Shown here: piece after piece, positions 33,541-43,711 of the stretch
How the letters are laid out: every line of letters starts with the position of its first letter
How positions within the stretch are numbered: the stretch's first letter is position 1
The notes under the pieces: model-generated
Seen by the model: the letters and a program-made list of their open reading frames with translations, nothing else
The model's database searches: none
What the model was told of the DNA's origin: nothing
Made by a program: the position numbers and the translations under genes
Assembly (NCBI RefSeq): GCF_902364355.1
Contig: NZ_CABJDK010000003.1
Location: 124,001-188,000, forward strand
Reading direction: 5' to 3'
DNA length: 64,000 nt
Source: Collinsella aerofaciens
GTDB taxonomy: Bacteria > Actinomycetota > Coriobacteriia > Coriobacteriales > Coriobacteriaceae

Positions 33541-34035
33541 ATGGTCAAGACCAAGACCGAGCAGGCGATCATCGACGCGCTCGAGGCCGTCGCTCCCCAG
33601 CACGATGTCGACATCGTCGACGTCGAGCTCGTGGGCGCCACCAAGGCCCCCTGCGTGCGCGTGCGTATCGAGGGTGCCGAGGGTCAGAGCCTGTCTCTCA
33701 ACGACGTCACGGCCAACACCAAGTGGGTCGGCGATGTGATTGAGGAGCTCGACCCTATCTCTTCGAGCTATACGCTTGAGGTGTCGAGCCCGGGCATGGC
33801 GCGCCCGCTGCGCCGCCCGAGTGACTTTGCCCGCTTTGTGGGCGAGAACTGCGAGCTCACCTCTACAGCCACCGAGGGCCGTCGCAAGTACGCCGGCAAG
33901 ATTGCCGCTGCGACCGAGACCGAGGTGACCCTCGAGCTCGAGGACGGCGAGTCCGTTACCCTCGATTTCTCTAATGTTAAAAAGTGCAAGTTGAAGCCCA
34001 CCTACGACTTCAAGCCCGCGAAGGAAGGAAAGTAA
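33541..34035 (+). CDS. rimP: Ribosome maturation factor RimP
   Basis: This 164-residue protein starts at ATG 33541, with GGAGG seven bases upstream. It has the DUF150 fold with VELVGATKAPCVRVRIE, the conserved YTLEVSSPGMARPLRRPSDFARFVG block, and a C-terminal SH3-like part (AGKIAAATETEVTLELEDGESVTLDFSNVKKCKL). RimP helps 30S subunit assembly. It is one base upstream of nusA, the usual arrangement. Confidence 0.93.
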   Translation: MVKTKTEQAIIDALEAVAPQHDVDIVDVELVGATKAPCVRVRIEGAEGQSLSLNDVTANTKWVGDVIEELDPISSSYTLEVSSPGMARPLRRPSDFARFVGENCELTSTATEGRRKYAGKIAAATETEVTLELEDGESVTLDFSNVKKCKLKPTYDFKPAKEGK

Positions 34036-34036
34036 G

Positions 34037-35284
34037 ATGGCAGCATCCGACATGATGTCCGCCCTGATGGAGCTTTGCCAGGAGAAGCACATCGACCAGC
34101 TCTACCTGATCGACCGCCTGGAGCAGTCGCTCGCCAAGAGCTATGCCGAGATCCTGCATCTTGAGTGGGGCGCCAAGGTGACCATCGACCGCACCACCGG
34201 CAAGATCTACGTCTACCGCCTGGAGCCGATCGACGATTCCATGGACGAGGAGGGCAACTTCACCGAGTTCGAGGAGATCGACGTCACCCCTAAGAACACG
34301 AGCCGCATCGCTGCCCAGCACGCCAAGGCCGAGATCAACGCCATCGTGCGCAACTCCGCCCGCGAGCAGATCTACGAGGAGTTCTCCGGCCGCATCGGTG
34401 ACCTCATCAGCGGTACCGTGCTGCAGTCCACGCCCGACTTCACGATCGTCAAGATTCGCGAGGGCGTCGAGGCCGAGCTGCCGCACTTCGATCAGCGCCG
34501 TTACGAGAACGAGCGCAACGAGCGCCCGATGGGCGAGCGTTACCTGCACAACCAGCACATCAAGGCCGTGATCATCGACGTTCGCGACCCCAACTCCAAC
34601 CTGCAGCCGGTTCGTGGCGAGCACAGCCGTCCGCCGATTGTCATCTCCCGTACCCACCCCGAGCTCATGCGTCGTCTGTTTGAGCAGGAGGTGCCCGAGA
34701 TCTATGAGGGCACCGTCCAGATCAAGTCGATCGCCCGCGAGCCCGGCCAGCGTTCCAAGGTCGCCGTCCACTCGCTCGACGACCGTCTGGATCCCGTGGG
34801 CGCCTGCGTCGGCCCCAAGGGCAGCCGTGTTCGCGCTGTCGTGGGCGAGCTCCGTGGCGAGCGCGTCGACGTCATCCTGTGGGATGCCGATCCTGCCGTC
34901 TACGTTGCCAACGCCCTGTCGCCTGCCAAGGTCACCCGCGTCCTCATCGACGAGGAGAAGGCCTACGCCGGCGTCATCGTGCCCGATGACCAGCTGTCCC
35001 TCGCCATCGGCAAGGAGGGCCAGAACGCCCGCCTCGCTGCGCGCCTGACCGGCTGGCACATCGACATCAAGTCCGAGACGCTTGCCGCCGACATCCTCAA
35101 GAACGTTCCCGTTCACGAGGAGCCCGCCGCCGACCTGATCGGTGACGAGGAGGACGAGGACGTCCGTCGCTGCGAGTATGTGTCCGAGGACGGCATCCAG
35201 TGCCGCAACCAGGCTCGTCCCGGCTCCCGTTTCTGCGGTGTCCACGACACCGACGCCTTCGATGATGCGGAGGACCTGATCTAG
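34037..35284 (+). CDS. nusA: Transcription termination/antitermination factor NusA with extra C-terminal zinc-like motif
   Basis: This 415-residue protein has the N-terminal RNA-polymerase-binding domain (1-130), S1 domain ([20 protein letters not shown]) and two KH domains ([46 protein letters not shown]). It binds RNA polymerase to modulate pausing and termination. Unusually, after a short acidic linker it ends with C379-x9-C389-x10-C400-x2-H403, a Cys3His pattern like the small QCxxxxKxGxxCxxxAxxGxxxCxxH zinc motif (DUF5763-like). No ylxR gene follows, as it often does. Confidence 0.94.
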   Translation: MAASDMMSALMELCQEKHIDQLYLIDRLEQSLAKSYAEILHLEWGAKVTIDRTTGKIYVYRLEPIDDSMDEEGNFTEFEEIDVTPKNTSRIAAQHAKAEINAIVRNSAREQIYEEFSGRIGDLISGTVLQSTPDFTIVKIREGVEAELPHFDQRRYENERNERPMGERYLHNQHIKAVIIDVRDPNSNLQPVRGEHSRPPIVISRTHPELMRRLFEQEVPEIYEGTVQIKSIAREPGQRSKVAVHSLDDRLDPVGACVGPKGSRVRAVVGELRGERVDVILWDADPAVYVANALSPAKVTRVLIDEEKAYAGVIVPDDQLSLAIGKEGQNARLAARLTGWHIDIKSETLAADILKNVPVHEEPAADLIGDEEDEDVRRCEYVSEDGIQCRNQARPGSRFCGVHDTDAFDDAEDLI

Positions 35285-35375
35285 CGCGCGGTCGCGCCGG
35301 GCAGGTCCTGGCGCGTCTCCCACGCTCGTTCAGTCTCTAGGCACCCAAGGTGCCAGAAAGGGTAGGTGAAGTCAT

Positions 35376-38090
35376 ATGGCAAAAGTCCGTGTGTCCACCC
35401 TGGCCAAAGAGTTCGGCATGACCTCCAAGGAACTGATGGGTCATCTCGCCGATATGAAGATTCCCGCTAAGTCCGCATCCTCCACCTTGGAGGACGCCTA
35501 TGTCGCCATGGTCCGCAAGCAGCTCGCCTCGGTGATCGAGGCCCGCGCTCAGGAAGTCGAGGCCGCCAAGCAGGCCGAGGAGCAGGCTGCCGCCGCCGAG
35601 GAGGCTGCACGCGCCGCCGAGGCCGAGCGCGAGCGCATCGCCGCCGAGAAGGCACGCGAGGAGGAGCGCCGTCAGTTTGCCGCAGCCCAGGCTGCCGAGG
35701 AGGCTGCCCGCGCCGAGGCCGAGGCCAAGAAGAAGGCCGAGCAGGAGCGCCTTGCTCGCGAGAAGGAGGAGGCTGCTCGCGAGGCCCAGCGCCGCGCCGT
35801 TCCCGCTTCCGACTCCGGTTCGCGCTTCCGTTCGCTGCTCGACCAGATCGCCGCACAGGAGACCGTGCTCAAGGAGAAGAAGGACGCCGAGGACAAGGCC
35901 AAGGCCGAGCGTGCCGCCGAGCGCGGTAACCGTCGTGGCGGCAACAACGACCGCCGCGGAGGCCGTCGTAACGATCGTAACGCCTCCGACAGCAACTCCG
36001 AGCGCAACGCCTCCGAGAGCCGTCCGCACAGCCATCGCACCAACGCCAGCAACAACGTCGCTGCCGGCATGGACTTCCCCAACCCCGACAAGCAGGGCAA
36101 GGGCAAGAAGCGCAAGGGCGGTCACAACAACGAAGAGGACCACTACAGCCGTATGGCTCGCGAGGCCGAGGAGTACAGCCGCGAGAAGGTGCTCGAGGAG
36201 GCCCGTGCCGCCGTCGAGGAGGCCTCTCGCGAGTCCACCGGTCGCCGCAAGAAGCGCAAGGAGAAGCGCGAGCGCGAGGCTGCCAAGGCTCAGGAGGAGC
36301 GCAAGATAGAGGAGGCGCTGGCCCAGGGCGTGAACCCCGAGGAGCTCGACGCCATCAAGGTCTCCCAGGGCGTTACCGTCCAGGAACTCGCCGAGGCACT
36401 TGACGTTCCGGCCAACGACATCATCAAGCGCCTGTTCCTGTTGGGCACGCCGCTCACCATGACACAGTCCATGTCTGACGACCTCGTCGAGCTCGTTGCC
36501 GACGACCTGGGCCGTCAGATCAAGATCATCACCCCCGAGGAGGAGAACACCTTCTCGTTCTACGACGATCCCGCCGACCTTAAGCCGCGTGCACCGGTCG
36601 TCACCGTCATGGGCCACGTCGACCACGGCAAGACGAGCCTCCTCGACGCCATCCGTCACACCGGCGTCGCTGCCGGCGAGGCGGGCGGCATTACCCAGGC
36701 AATCGGCGCTTCGCAGGTTATGATCAACGACCGCAAGATCACCTTCATCGATACCCCGGGTCACGCCACCTTTACGGCTATGCGTGCCCGTGGTGCCAAG
36801 GTGACCGACATCGTCATTCTGATCGTCGCCGCCGACGACGGCGTCATGCCCCAGACGGTCGAGTCGATCAACCACGCCAAGGCTGCCGGCGTACCCATCG
36901 TCGTCGCCGTCAACAAGATCGATAAGCCGGGTGCCAACCCCGACCGCGTGCGCCAGGAGCTCACCGAGTACGGTGTCATCCCCGAGGAGTGGGGCGGACA
37001 GAACATGTTCGTCAACATCTCGGCGAAGCAGAAGATCGGTATCGACGATCTTCTCGAGACCGTGCTGCTCCAGGCCGATGTACTCGAGCTCAAGGCCAAC
37101 CCGGACACCTTTGCCTCCGGCAACGTCCTCGAGGCCAAGCTCGACAAGGGCCGCGGCTCGGTCGCTACCGTGCTCGTGACCCGCGGTACCCTGCACGTGG
37201 GCGATACGCTGGTCGCCGGCCTCACCTACGGCCGCGTCCGCGCCATGCTCGACCCCAAGGGCCGCACCGTCACCGAGGCCGGTCCCTCCGACGCCGTCGA
37301 GATCCTGGGCCTGCAGTCCGTGCCCAACGCCGGTGACGAGTTCCGCGTGTTCGAGGACGAGCGCGAGGCTCGCGCCCTTGCCGACGAGCGTTCGCTCAAG
37401 GCCCGTATCGAGGAGCAGAGCCGCGTCAAGCACGTCACGCTCGAGAACCTCTTCGAGACCATTGCAGACGCCGAGGTCAAGGAGCTCAACCTGATCATCA
37501 AGGCCGACGTCCAGGGTTCCATCGAGGCCCTTCAGGATTCGCTCGACAAGATGGATCAGTCCGAGGTTCGTATCAACACGATCCACTCCGCCGTTGGTGC
37601 CATCAACGAGACCGACGTCGTCCTGGCCGACGCCTCCAACGCCATCATCATCGGCTTTGGTGTCCGTCCCGACGGTAAGGCCCGCTCCGCTGCCGAGCGC
37701 GAGGGCGTCGAGATCCGTTGCTACGACGTCATCTACAAGTGCCTCGAGGAACTCGACGCTGCCCGTATCGGCATGCTTAAGCCCACCGAGGTCGAGGTCT
37801 CCACGGGTACCGCGACCGTCCTGGACACCTTCAAGGTGCCCAAAGTCGGTATCGCCGCCGGTGTCCGTGTCGAAGAGGGCGAGATCGCCGCGACCGATTC
37901 CGTGCGTCTGGTGCGCGACGGCATCGTGGTCTTCAACGGCAAGATCGCCTCGATGCGCCACTACAAGGACGAGGCCAAGAGCCTCAAGAGCGGTTCCGAG
38001 GGCGGCATTGGCCTGGAGAACTTCCAGGACATCAAGCCCGGCGACCAGATCGAGGGTTACCGCATCGACCAGGTTGCCCGTACCGAGTAG
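35376..38090 (+). CDS. infB: Translation initiation factor IF-2
   Basis: This 904-residue GTPase delivers fMet-tRNA to the 30S subunit. The N-terminal IF2_N motif [21 protein letters not shown] is followed by a long Ala/Glu/Arg coiled coil (about 45-290), then a second IF2_N-like segment. The G domain has [12 protein letters not shown] (G1), DTPGHATFT (G3) and [10 protein letters not shown] (G4). Domains II-IV end with a standard C-terminus ([17 protein letters not shown]). The long basic/acidic linker is typical of actinobacterial IF-2. Confidence 0.96.
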   Translation: MAKVRVSTLAKEFGMTSKELMGHLADMKIPAKSASSTLEDAYVAMVRKQLASVIEARAQEVEAAKQAEEQAAAAEEAARAAEAERERIAAEKAREEERRQFAAAQAAEEAARAEAEAKKKAEQERLAREKEEAAREAQRRAVPASDSGSRFRSLLDQIAAQETVLKEKKDAEDKAKAERAAERGNRRGGNNDRRGGRRNDRNASDSNSERNASESRPHSHRTNASNNVAAGMDFPNPDKQGKGKKRKGGHNNEEDHYSRMAREAEEYSREKVLEEARAAVEEASRESTGRRKKRKEKREREAAKAQEERKIEEALAQGVNPEELDAIKVSQGVTVQELAEALDVPANDIIKRLFLLGTPLTMTQSMSDDLVELVADDLGRQIKIITPEEENTFSFYDDPADLKPRAPVVTVMGHVDHGKTSLLDAIRHTGVAAGEAGGITQAIGASQVMINDRKITFIDTPGHATFTAMRARGAKVTDIVILIVAADDGVMPQTVESINHAKAAGVPIVVAVNKIDKPGANPDRVRQELTEYGVIPEEWGGQNMFVNISAKQKIGIDDLLETVLLQADVLELKANPDTFASGNVLEAKLDKGRGSVATVLVTRGTLHVGDTLVAGLTYGRVRAMLDPKGRTVTEAGPSDAVEILGLQSVPNAGDEFRVFEDEREARALADERSLKARIEEQSRVKHVTLENLFETIADAEVKELNLIIKADVQGSIEALQDSLDKMDQSEVRINTIHSAVGAINETDVVLADASNAIIIGFGVRPDGKARSAAEREGVEIRCYDVIYKCLEELDAARIGMLKPTEVEVSTGTATVLDTFKVPKVGIAAGVRVEEGEIAATDSVRLVRDGIVVFNGKIASMRHYKDEAKSLKSGSEGGIGLENFQDIKPGDQIEGYRIDQVARTE

Positions 38091-38101
38091 GGGGTGGCGC
38101 T

Positions 38102-38512
38102 ATGAAGCAAACGCAGGCAATCCGTCGTCTGGGCGAGCAGCTTCGCGAGAAGCTCGGTTATATCCTGCTCTTTGAGGTTTCCGATCCGCGTCTTGACCTG
38201 GTTACTTTGACCGCGGTCGAGGTCGCGGTGGACCGTTCGTTCGCGCGTGTGTTCGTGTCGTGCGATGCGAGCCGCTACGACGAGGTCATGGAGGCGCTCG
38301 CAAGCGCTAAGGGCCGTATTCGCAGCCTGTTGGCTCGCTCGCTCGATTGGCGTGTTACGCCCGAGCTCGATTTTCGCATCGATCGCTCGACCGATGAGGC
38401 CGAGCGCATCACGCGTGCGCTGGAAAACGTTCCCGCCACGCTTGCGATCGAAAAGGACGAGGACGGCTATCCGATAGCGGATGCCGCCCAGGAGGCAGCT
38501 TTAGATGACTAA
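38102..38512 (+). CDS. rbfA: Ribosome-binding factor A
   Basis: This 136-residue KH-fold protein is needed for 16S rRNA 5'-end maturation and cold adaptation. Typical blocks are RRLGEQLREKLGYILLFEVSDPRLDLVTLTAVEVAVDRSFARVFV and TPELDFRIDRSTDEAERI. It lies 11 bases after infB and its end overlaps the next gene by 8 bp. Confidence 0.92.
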   Translation: MKQTQAIRRLGEQLREKLGYILLFEVSDPRLDLVTLTAVEVAVDRSFARVFVSCDASRYDEVMEALASAKGRIRSLLARSLDWRVTPELDFRIDRSTDEAERITRALENVPATLAIEKDEDGYPIADAAQEAALDD

Positions 38513-39548
38513 TTCCGCCGACCTCGCCTCGTGCGAGTCTGCAGATATTCAGCGACGCATCCTCGAGCTCATCGAGGGTGCGTCCTCCATTGCGATTTCG
38601 GGACACACTTCTCCCGATGGCGACGCCCTGGGCTCCGTGTTGGGTCTGGGCCTCTCGCTTATGAAGTTTTTCCCTAACAAGGACATTGCCCTGCTGCTGG
38701 CAGACGATGATCCGGTTCCGCGCATCTACCGCTTTATGGAAGGCTCCGATCGCCTGGTACCGGCATCTGCGTATACCGGCAATCCGGACCTGTTCATCTC
38801 GGTGGACGTGCCGGTCGTCGAGCGTCTCAATAATTCCGCCGAGGTGCTTCGTCGCTCCAAGCATGTGGTGTGCTTCGATCACCATCCGGCGCGCGAGGAG
38901 TTTGCCGAGCTCAGCCTGAGGCGCGTCGAAGCTGCAGCCTGCGCCATGATCATCGACCGCTTCTTGGACAATTGCGGCATTGTCGCACGTGATGGCGTTG
39001 CGACCTGCCTGCTGTGTGGTTTGGTTACCGATACCGGCCGTTTTCAGTACCAAAACGCCGATGCAGCCGCGTTCCATGCAGCCTCGCGTCTGGTTGCCCA
39101 CGGTGCCGATCCGGCGCGTGTGGCACTCGAGGTCTACCAGAGCATGCGCGTTGAGTTTTTGCACCTCAAGTCCATCGTTATGGGCCGCATTAAGACGGTG
39201 GCCCACGGGCGCGTCGCGTATAGCTACGCGTACCAGAGTGACCTTGAGGCGTGCGGTGTCACCTCGGATGAGTGCGACGGTCTGGTTGACGTGGTGCGCT
39301 CGGTGATGGGCGTCGAGGTCTGCCTGTTCCTGAAGGGCATTGAGGGCGATACCAAGGTGCGCGGCAACCTGCGCTCCAAGGGTGACCTCAACGTGTCCGA
39401 GATCGCTGCTGCCTTTGGCGGAGGCGGACATCCTGCTGCCGCCGGTTTCTCCAACAACGGAACGATTCTCGAGACGCTCACCGTGGCACTTCCCATGCTG
39501 GCCGAACTGGTAGGGGAGGATCCCGCTTCGGTGACCGTCGAGCTTTAA
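38505..39548 (+). CDS. nrnA: DHH-family phosphoesterase (NrnA-like oligoribonuclease/pAp phosphatase)
   Basis: This 347-residue protein has a DHH domain with GHTSPDGDALGSVLGLGLSL, SVDVPVVERL, VCFDHHPAREEF (the DHH motif) and GLVTDTGRFQYQN. It also has a DHHA1 domain ending KGDLNVSEIAAAFGGGGHPAAAGF. NrnA degrades short RNA and dephosphorylates pAp. Its place between rbfA and truB is the usual one in Gram-positives. It overlaps rbfA by 8 bp. Confidence 0.9.
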   Translation: MTNSADLASCESADIQRRILELIEGASSIAISGHTSPDGDALGSVLGLGLSLMKFFPNKDIALLLADDDPVPRIYRFMEGSDRLVPASAYTGNPDLFISVDVPVVERLNNSAEVLRRSKHVVCFDHHPAREEFAELSLRRVEAAACAMIIDRFLDNCGIVARDGVATCLLCGLVTDTGRFQYQNADAAAFHAASRLVAHGADPARVALEVYQSMRVEFLHLKSIVMGRIKTVAHGRVAYSYAYQSDLEACGVTSDECDGLVDVVRSVMGVEVCLFLKGIEGDTKVRGNLRSKGDLNVSEIAAAFGGGGHPAAAGFSNNGTILETLTVALPMLAELVGEDPASVTVEL

Positions 39549-39563
39549 CTTTTTGGATGGTAC

Positions 39564-40496
39564 ATGGCTCGTCGTACGCCTTCTCAACTGAATATGCTGC
39601 TCGCCGTCGATAAGCCGGTGGGCTGCACGTCCCACGATGTGGTTTCGCAATGCCGGCGCGCCCTCCATGAGCGACGCGTCGGCCATGCCGGCACGCTCGA
39701 CCCCATGGCATCGGGTGTCATGGTGGTGGGTGTGGGCCAGGCCACCCGTCTGCTGGGCATGCTCACGCTCGATACCAAAAGCTATGTCGCCGACATCTCG
39801 TTTGGCGCCGAGACCAATACCGATGATGCGGAGGGCGAGGCGGTACGCACGGTGGCTGTTGCCAACGAGCTCCGCGATCCTGCCTATGCCCGTGAGCGCT
39901 TGGCCGCTATGCTGGGTCCGCAGATGCAGGTGCCGCCGGCGTTTTCGGCTATCTCGGTCAATGGCGTTCGCGCCTACAAGTCTGCTCGCGAGGGCAATGC
40001 GGTGGACCTACCTCCGCGCCCCGTCGAGGTCTATGCCGCCGACCTGATCGCCGTGGGAGGCGAAGGTGATACGTGTGTGTGGACCGTGGCGTTCTCAGTG
40101 AGCAAGGGTACCTATATCCGTGCGCTCGCTCGCGATTTGGGCCGCGCCTGCGAGAGCGCCGCGCACATTTCCGCGCTGCGCCGCACGGCCTCCGGTGTTG
40201 TTTCCATTGGCGCTTGTCATGCGGTCGAGGAGCTTTCTCCCGAGTCCGCGGCTGGCTTTGCCCTGGATCCCATTGCGGCCTTGGGCGCCACGCGTGTTGA
40301 CTTGCCGGGCAATCTTGCCGACGACCTGCTCTACGGCCGACGCATTCCCGTTGAGCGTGCGCTTGCCGATTTCGATTCCGCGAAGGCGCCTTTTGCGTTG
40401 GTGCTCGATGGGGGACTCAAGGCGCTTGCCCGCATTGAGAGTGGCCGCTTTGTCATGGAGCACGTGTTTCCGCAGGCAATCGGCGGTGTTCGATGA
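39564..40496 (+). CDS. truB: tRNA pseudouridine-55 synthase
   Basis: This 310-residue enzyme makes pseudouridine at position 55 of tRNAs. The conserved start LLAVDKPVGCTSHDVV and catalytic block RRVGHAGTLDPMASGVMVVGVGQATRL (catalytic Asp in TLDP) are clear, as are KSYVADISFG and KGTYIRALARDLG. Its stop overlaps the ribF start (ATGA). Confidence 0.94.
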   Translation: MARRTPSQLNMLLAVDKPVGCTSHDVVSQCRRALHERRVGHAGTLDPMASGVMVVGVGQATRLLGMLTLDTKSYVADISFGAETNTDDAEGEAVRTVAVANELRDPAYARERLAAMLGPQMQVPPAFSAISVNGVRAYKSAREGNAVDLPPRPVEVYAADLIAVGGEGDTCVWTVAFSVSKGTYIRALARDLGRACESAAHISALRRTASGVVSIGACHAVEELSPESAAGFALDPIAALGATRVDLPGNLADDLLYGRRIPVERALADFDSAKAPFALVLDGGLKALARIESGRFVMEHVFPQAIGGVR

Positions 40497-41500
40497 TGTT
40501 GTCCGCTCGTGAGCTCGCGCGTATCTTTTTCGAGGGCGAGTCGGACGAGGCCCGCATCGTCACTGCCGATGCGTTTGATGAGTGCGAGCACTTGGGTGCT
40601 GCATCGATTGCCATCGGCGTGTTCGATGGCGTTCACCGTGGACACCGGGAACTCATCGAAGCGCTTGTCCGTGATGCCCGTGCCCATGACTGCAAGGCTG
40701 TCGTGGTCACTTTCGATCCCGATCCGGACGTTGTGGTGAGTCCTTCGCCCGCTCAAAAATTGATGACGACGGCCGACCGTCTACATGCCCTGGCTCAAAC
40801 CGGGGTCGATGCGGTGGTGGCCGTTCCCTTTACGCCTGAGGTTGCGGCGCTTGACCATGTTGATTTTCTCTCGCTGGTGTCGCGTCTGGTCGACATTCGA
40901 TCGATTCGCGTTGGCAGCGACTTTAGGCTGGGTCGTGGCGGTGCTTCTGGTGTTGCCGAGATGCGCGCCTGGGGTGTCGAGCGCGGCGTTGACGTATACG
41001 GGCACGACTTGCTTTGCGAGGGCGGTGAGGCCATTTGCGCCACCCGCATTCGTCATGAGCTGGGACAGGGCCATGTGGAGCTTGCTGCTGAGTTGCTCGG
41101 CCGCCCGTATATGGTGCGCGGCGGTGTTATTCGCGGCCGTCACGAGGGTTCTGGCATGGGCTTTCCCACGGCAAACCTACATGTTCCCGACGGCATTCAG
41201 GTGCCTGCCGATGGCGTGTATGAGGGCCTGGTGCTGGTCAACGACATCGTGTGGCCCGCTGCCGTTAACGTCGGACTGCCGCCGACGTATGCTGACGATG
41301 CGGCATCTGCGCATCTCGAGGCCAATTTAATTGGTTATACGGGCGACCTGTATGGCGCTTCCGTTTCGCTGGCGTTTACGCGCTGGCTGCGTCCGTCGCG
41401 CGTGTTCGATTCGCTGGATGAGTTGATCGCGACCGTCGAGGGTAATATCGAAGATATTCGTCACAACTTGGGCGAGCAGGGGGTGAGCGTCCGTGATTAG
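40493..41500 (+). CDS. ribF: Bifunctional riboflavin kinase / FAD synthetase
   Basis: This 335-residue protein starts at ATG 40493. The N-terminal FAD synthetase domain has IAIGVFDGVHRGHRELIEAL (nucleotidyltransferase HxGH-like), TFDPDPDVVVSP and IRVGSDFRLGRGG. The C-terminal riboflavin kinase domain has GRPYMVRGGVIRGRHEGSGMGFPTANL and DGVYEGLVLV. It converts riboflavin to FMN and FAD. The last codons overlap dnaG. Confidence 0.93.
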   Translation: MMLSARELARIFFEGESDEARIVTADAFDECEHLGAASIAIGVFDGVHRGHRELIEALVRDARAHDCKAVVVTFDPDPDVVVSPSPAQKLMTTADRLHALAQTGVDAVVAVPFTPEVAALDHVDFLSLVSRLVDIRSIRVGSDFRLGRGGASGVAEMRAWGVERGVDVYGHDLLCEGGEAICATRIRHELGQGHVELAAELLGRPYMVRGGVIRGRHEGSGMGFPTANLHVPDGIQVPADGVYEGLVLVNDIVWPAAVNVGLPPTYADDAASAHLEANLIGYTGDLYGASVSLAFTRWLRPSRVFDSLDELIATVEGNIEDIRHNLGEQGVSVRD

Positions 41501-43601
41501 CGATGAGGAAAAAGACCAGGTCCGCGCTGCGTCCGACCTAGTTGCCATCGTGCAGGAAACGGTTGAGCTCAAGCCCCGCGGCCATGAGTTTTGGGGCTGC
41601 TGCCCCTTTCATGGCGAAAAGACGCCGTCCTTCCACATAATCCCTGCCACGCAGGTGTGGCATTGCTTTGGCTGCGGCGAAGGCGGCGATGTCTTCACCT
41701 ATATCATGAAGCGCGAGAACCTGAGCTTTCCCGAGTCAATCCGATATTTGGCCGATCGCGCGGGTATTGAGCTGCATGACACCGGAGATCGCCGCGAGCG
41801 CGGTACCAAGCGTGCCCGAATCTACGATCTGTGCGCCGAGGCCGCCCAGTTCTACCACACCATGCTTATGCGCGGTAAGGACGGCCGTCCGCGCGAGTAC
41901 TTTGCCAGCCGCGGCATGGGTGGCGACGTCTGCCGCCGCTACTGCCTGGGCTTTGCGCCTGGCCGCAACGCGCTGGTGTCGCACCTGTCCCAGGCGGGTT
42001 TTACCCCGCAGGAGATGATCGATGCCAACGTTGCCGTGAGCCGCGGGCGCGGGCAGCTTGCCGACCGCTTCTACGACCGCGTGATGTTCCCCATCTTTGA
42101 CGAGCAGGGTCACAACATTGCCTTTGGTGGTCGCATCATGGGTGACGGCCAACCCAAGTACCTCAATACCGCCGAAACGAGCGTGTTCCATAAAAAGCGA
42201 AACCTCTACGGCTTTAATTGGGCCAAGGAGTTTATCGTCGCGCAGGATACCGCCATCGTGGTGGAGGGCTATACCGACTGCATCGCCTGTTGGGAAGCGG
42301 GGATTAAAAACGTTGTCGCCACGCTGGGCACCGCGCTCACGGAGCATCACGTCAAGACGCTCACCCGCTTTGCCAAGCGCATCGTGTATATGTTTGACGG
42401 CGATGCTGCCGGTCAAAAGGCCGCTCGCCGTGCGATTCAGTTTATCGAGCAGGATTCTATGGACCTGCGCTGCGTGGTACTGCCCGACGGTAACGATCCC
42501 ATGGAGTTCATCACGGCGCACGGCGGAGGGGAGCTGCAGAAACGCATTGACGCCGCGGAGCCGCTCATGGACTTCGTGTACCGTTCGCTTCAGGAGTCGA
42601 GCGACATCTCCACGCCGGGCGGTCGCGCCAAGGCGCTGGAGGATGCGCTGACGCTTATCTATCCGCTGCGCGACAGCTATATGATCGACACGTACTTTAT
42701 TCAAATTGCCGACCTGTTGGGTTTGGATCTGGAGACAGTTCGTGCGAGCTCGGGCCGTGTGTTTCGCGATGTCGCCAAGCGCGAGGATGCCGAGCGCCGC
42801 CGCGAACAGAACTATGAGCGCCAGCGGGCGCAGGCTGAGCGGTCCGGTAGCGCGGGCGGTCGGGCGTCGGGTTCTCGCGATGCCGGTCGCGGTGCTTGGG
42901 CGTCGGGCGCGACGCCGGCAGTAGCGGCGCCGGTCGAGGAAGAGCCGTACGACTATGTCCCGCTCGATGCCTACGGTGCCGCGCCCGTGGAGGTCGTCGA
43001 CGACCTGCCGCCGATCGACGTGCCTGATGGTATGGGTGCTGCACCTGTGACTGATGGTTCGGGCGCTCCGGCTGCGGCGGCGCCGATGGTTCTTACTGAT
43101 CTTGAGCGTAAGTCCTTGGCAGGGGAGCGTGAGCTGCTGACCATGCTCACGAGCTACCCCGACCTGTTCCGCACGTATGCCGACCGCATCTGCTCTATCG
43201 AGTGGGTTGACCCACGTCACGAGTCCATCGCATGGGCCGTTCTGGCAACTCCGCCGGGAACCGATCCTGCAGCCTGCATGGATGCGGCGCGCTCGGTGTG
43301 TCCCGAGGCGGCAACGCTTGTGAGTGCCGGGCGCATCTCGGCGACGAGCAAGCACCCCACCGAGACGAACATCGTGTTTATGCTCGATACGCTCGAGCTC
43401 TACACCATCAAGCGCCGCATGCGTGCCGCACAGGCCAAGCTGCGCCAGGACCGTTCGCTCGACGATGAGGCCCGTCGCGCGCTGACCGTGCAGGCCGCGC
43501 AGGATTCGCAGCGTCAACGCGAACTGCAAAAGTCGATCGGCGGCGTGGCGGACCCGTTCCGTTTGATCGGTCTGGAGGCCGCAGGCACCGAACAGGCCTA
43601 G
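41493..43601 (+). CDS. dnaG: DNA primase
   Basis: This 702-residue primase starts at GTG 41493, overlapping ribF by 8 bp. The N-terminal zinc-binding domain has CPFHGEKTPSFHI...WHCFGCGEGGDVF (CHC2 type). The catalytic core has FGGRIMGDGQPKYLNT, the Toprim glutamate in AIVVEGYTDCIACWEAG, and MFDGDAAGQKAA. A Gly/Ala/Pro-rich acidic linker of about 100 residues (around 440-535) separates the core from the helicase-binding C-terminal domain; this is longer than in many primases. The dnaG-rpoD order is conserved. Confidence 0.95.
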   Translation: MISDEEKDQVRAASDLVAIVQETVELKPRGHEFWGCCPFHGEKTPSFHIIPATQVWHCFGCGEGGDVFTYIMKRENLSFPESIRYLADRAGIELHDTGDRRERGTKRARIYDLCAEAAQFYHTMLMRGKDGRPREYFASRGMGGDVCRRYCLGFAPGRNALVSHLSQAGFTPQEMIDANVAVSRGRGQLADRFYDRVMFPIFDEQGHNIAFGGRIMGDGQPKYLNTAETSVFHKKRNLYGFNWAKEFIVAQDTAIVVEGYTDCIACWEAGIKNVVATLGTALTEHHVKTLTRFAKRIVYMFDGDAAGQKAARRAIQFIEQDSMDLRCVVLPDGNDPMEFITAHGGGELQKRIDAAEPLMDFVYRSLQESSDISTPGGRAKALEDALTLIYPLRDSYMIDTYFIQIADLLGLDLETVRASSGRVFRDVAKREDAERRREQNYERQRAQAERSGSAGGRASGSRDAGRGAWASGATPAVAAPVEEEPYDYVPLDAYGAAPVEVVDDLPPIDVPDGMGAAPVTDGSGAPAAAAPMVLTDLERKSLAGERELLTMLTSYPDLFRTYADRICSIEWVDPRHESIAWAVLATPPGTDPAACMDAARSVCPEAATLVSAGRISATSKHPTETNIVFMLDTLELYTIKRRMRAAQAKLRQDRSLDDEARRALTVQAAQDSQRQRELQKSIGGVADPFRLIGLEAAGTEQA

Positions 43602-43670
43602 ATGTTGTGGTCAACCAGCGTATTCTTGCCTATATCCAGTCCTCTTTTTGGGTATAGACGTCAATGTGTG

Positions 43671-43679
43671 TGCTAAAGT
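43671..43679 (+). promoter_or_regulatory. Extended -10 promoter for rpoD
   Basis: TGCTAAAGT (TGn plus TAAAGT) lies 33 bases before the chosen start codon. No matching -35 box at 16-18 bp was found. Confidence 0.45.
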
Positions 43680-43711
43680 ATTGAGTCCTGTGGACTATGA
43701 AGGGAGAATCT

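Noticed and set aside
43648..43679. TTGGGT as -35 box for rpoD
   Set aside because: The spacing to TAAAGT is 20 bp; the extended -10 element is a better explanation.
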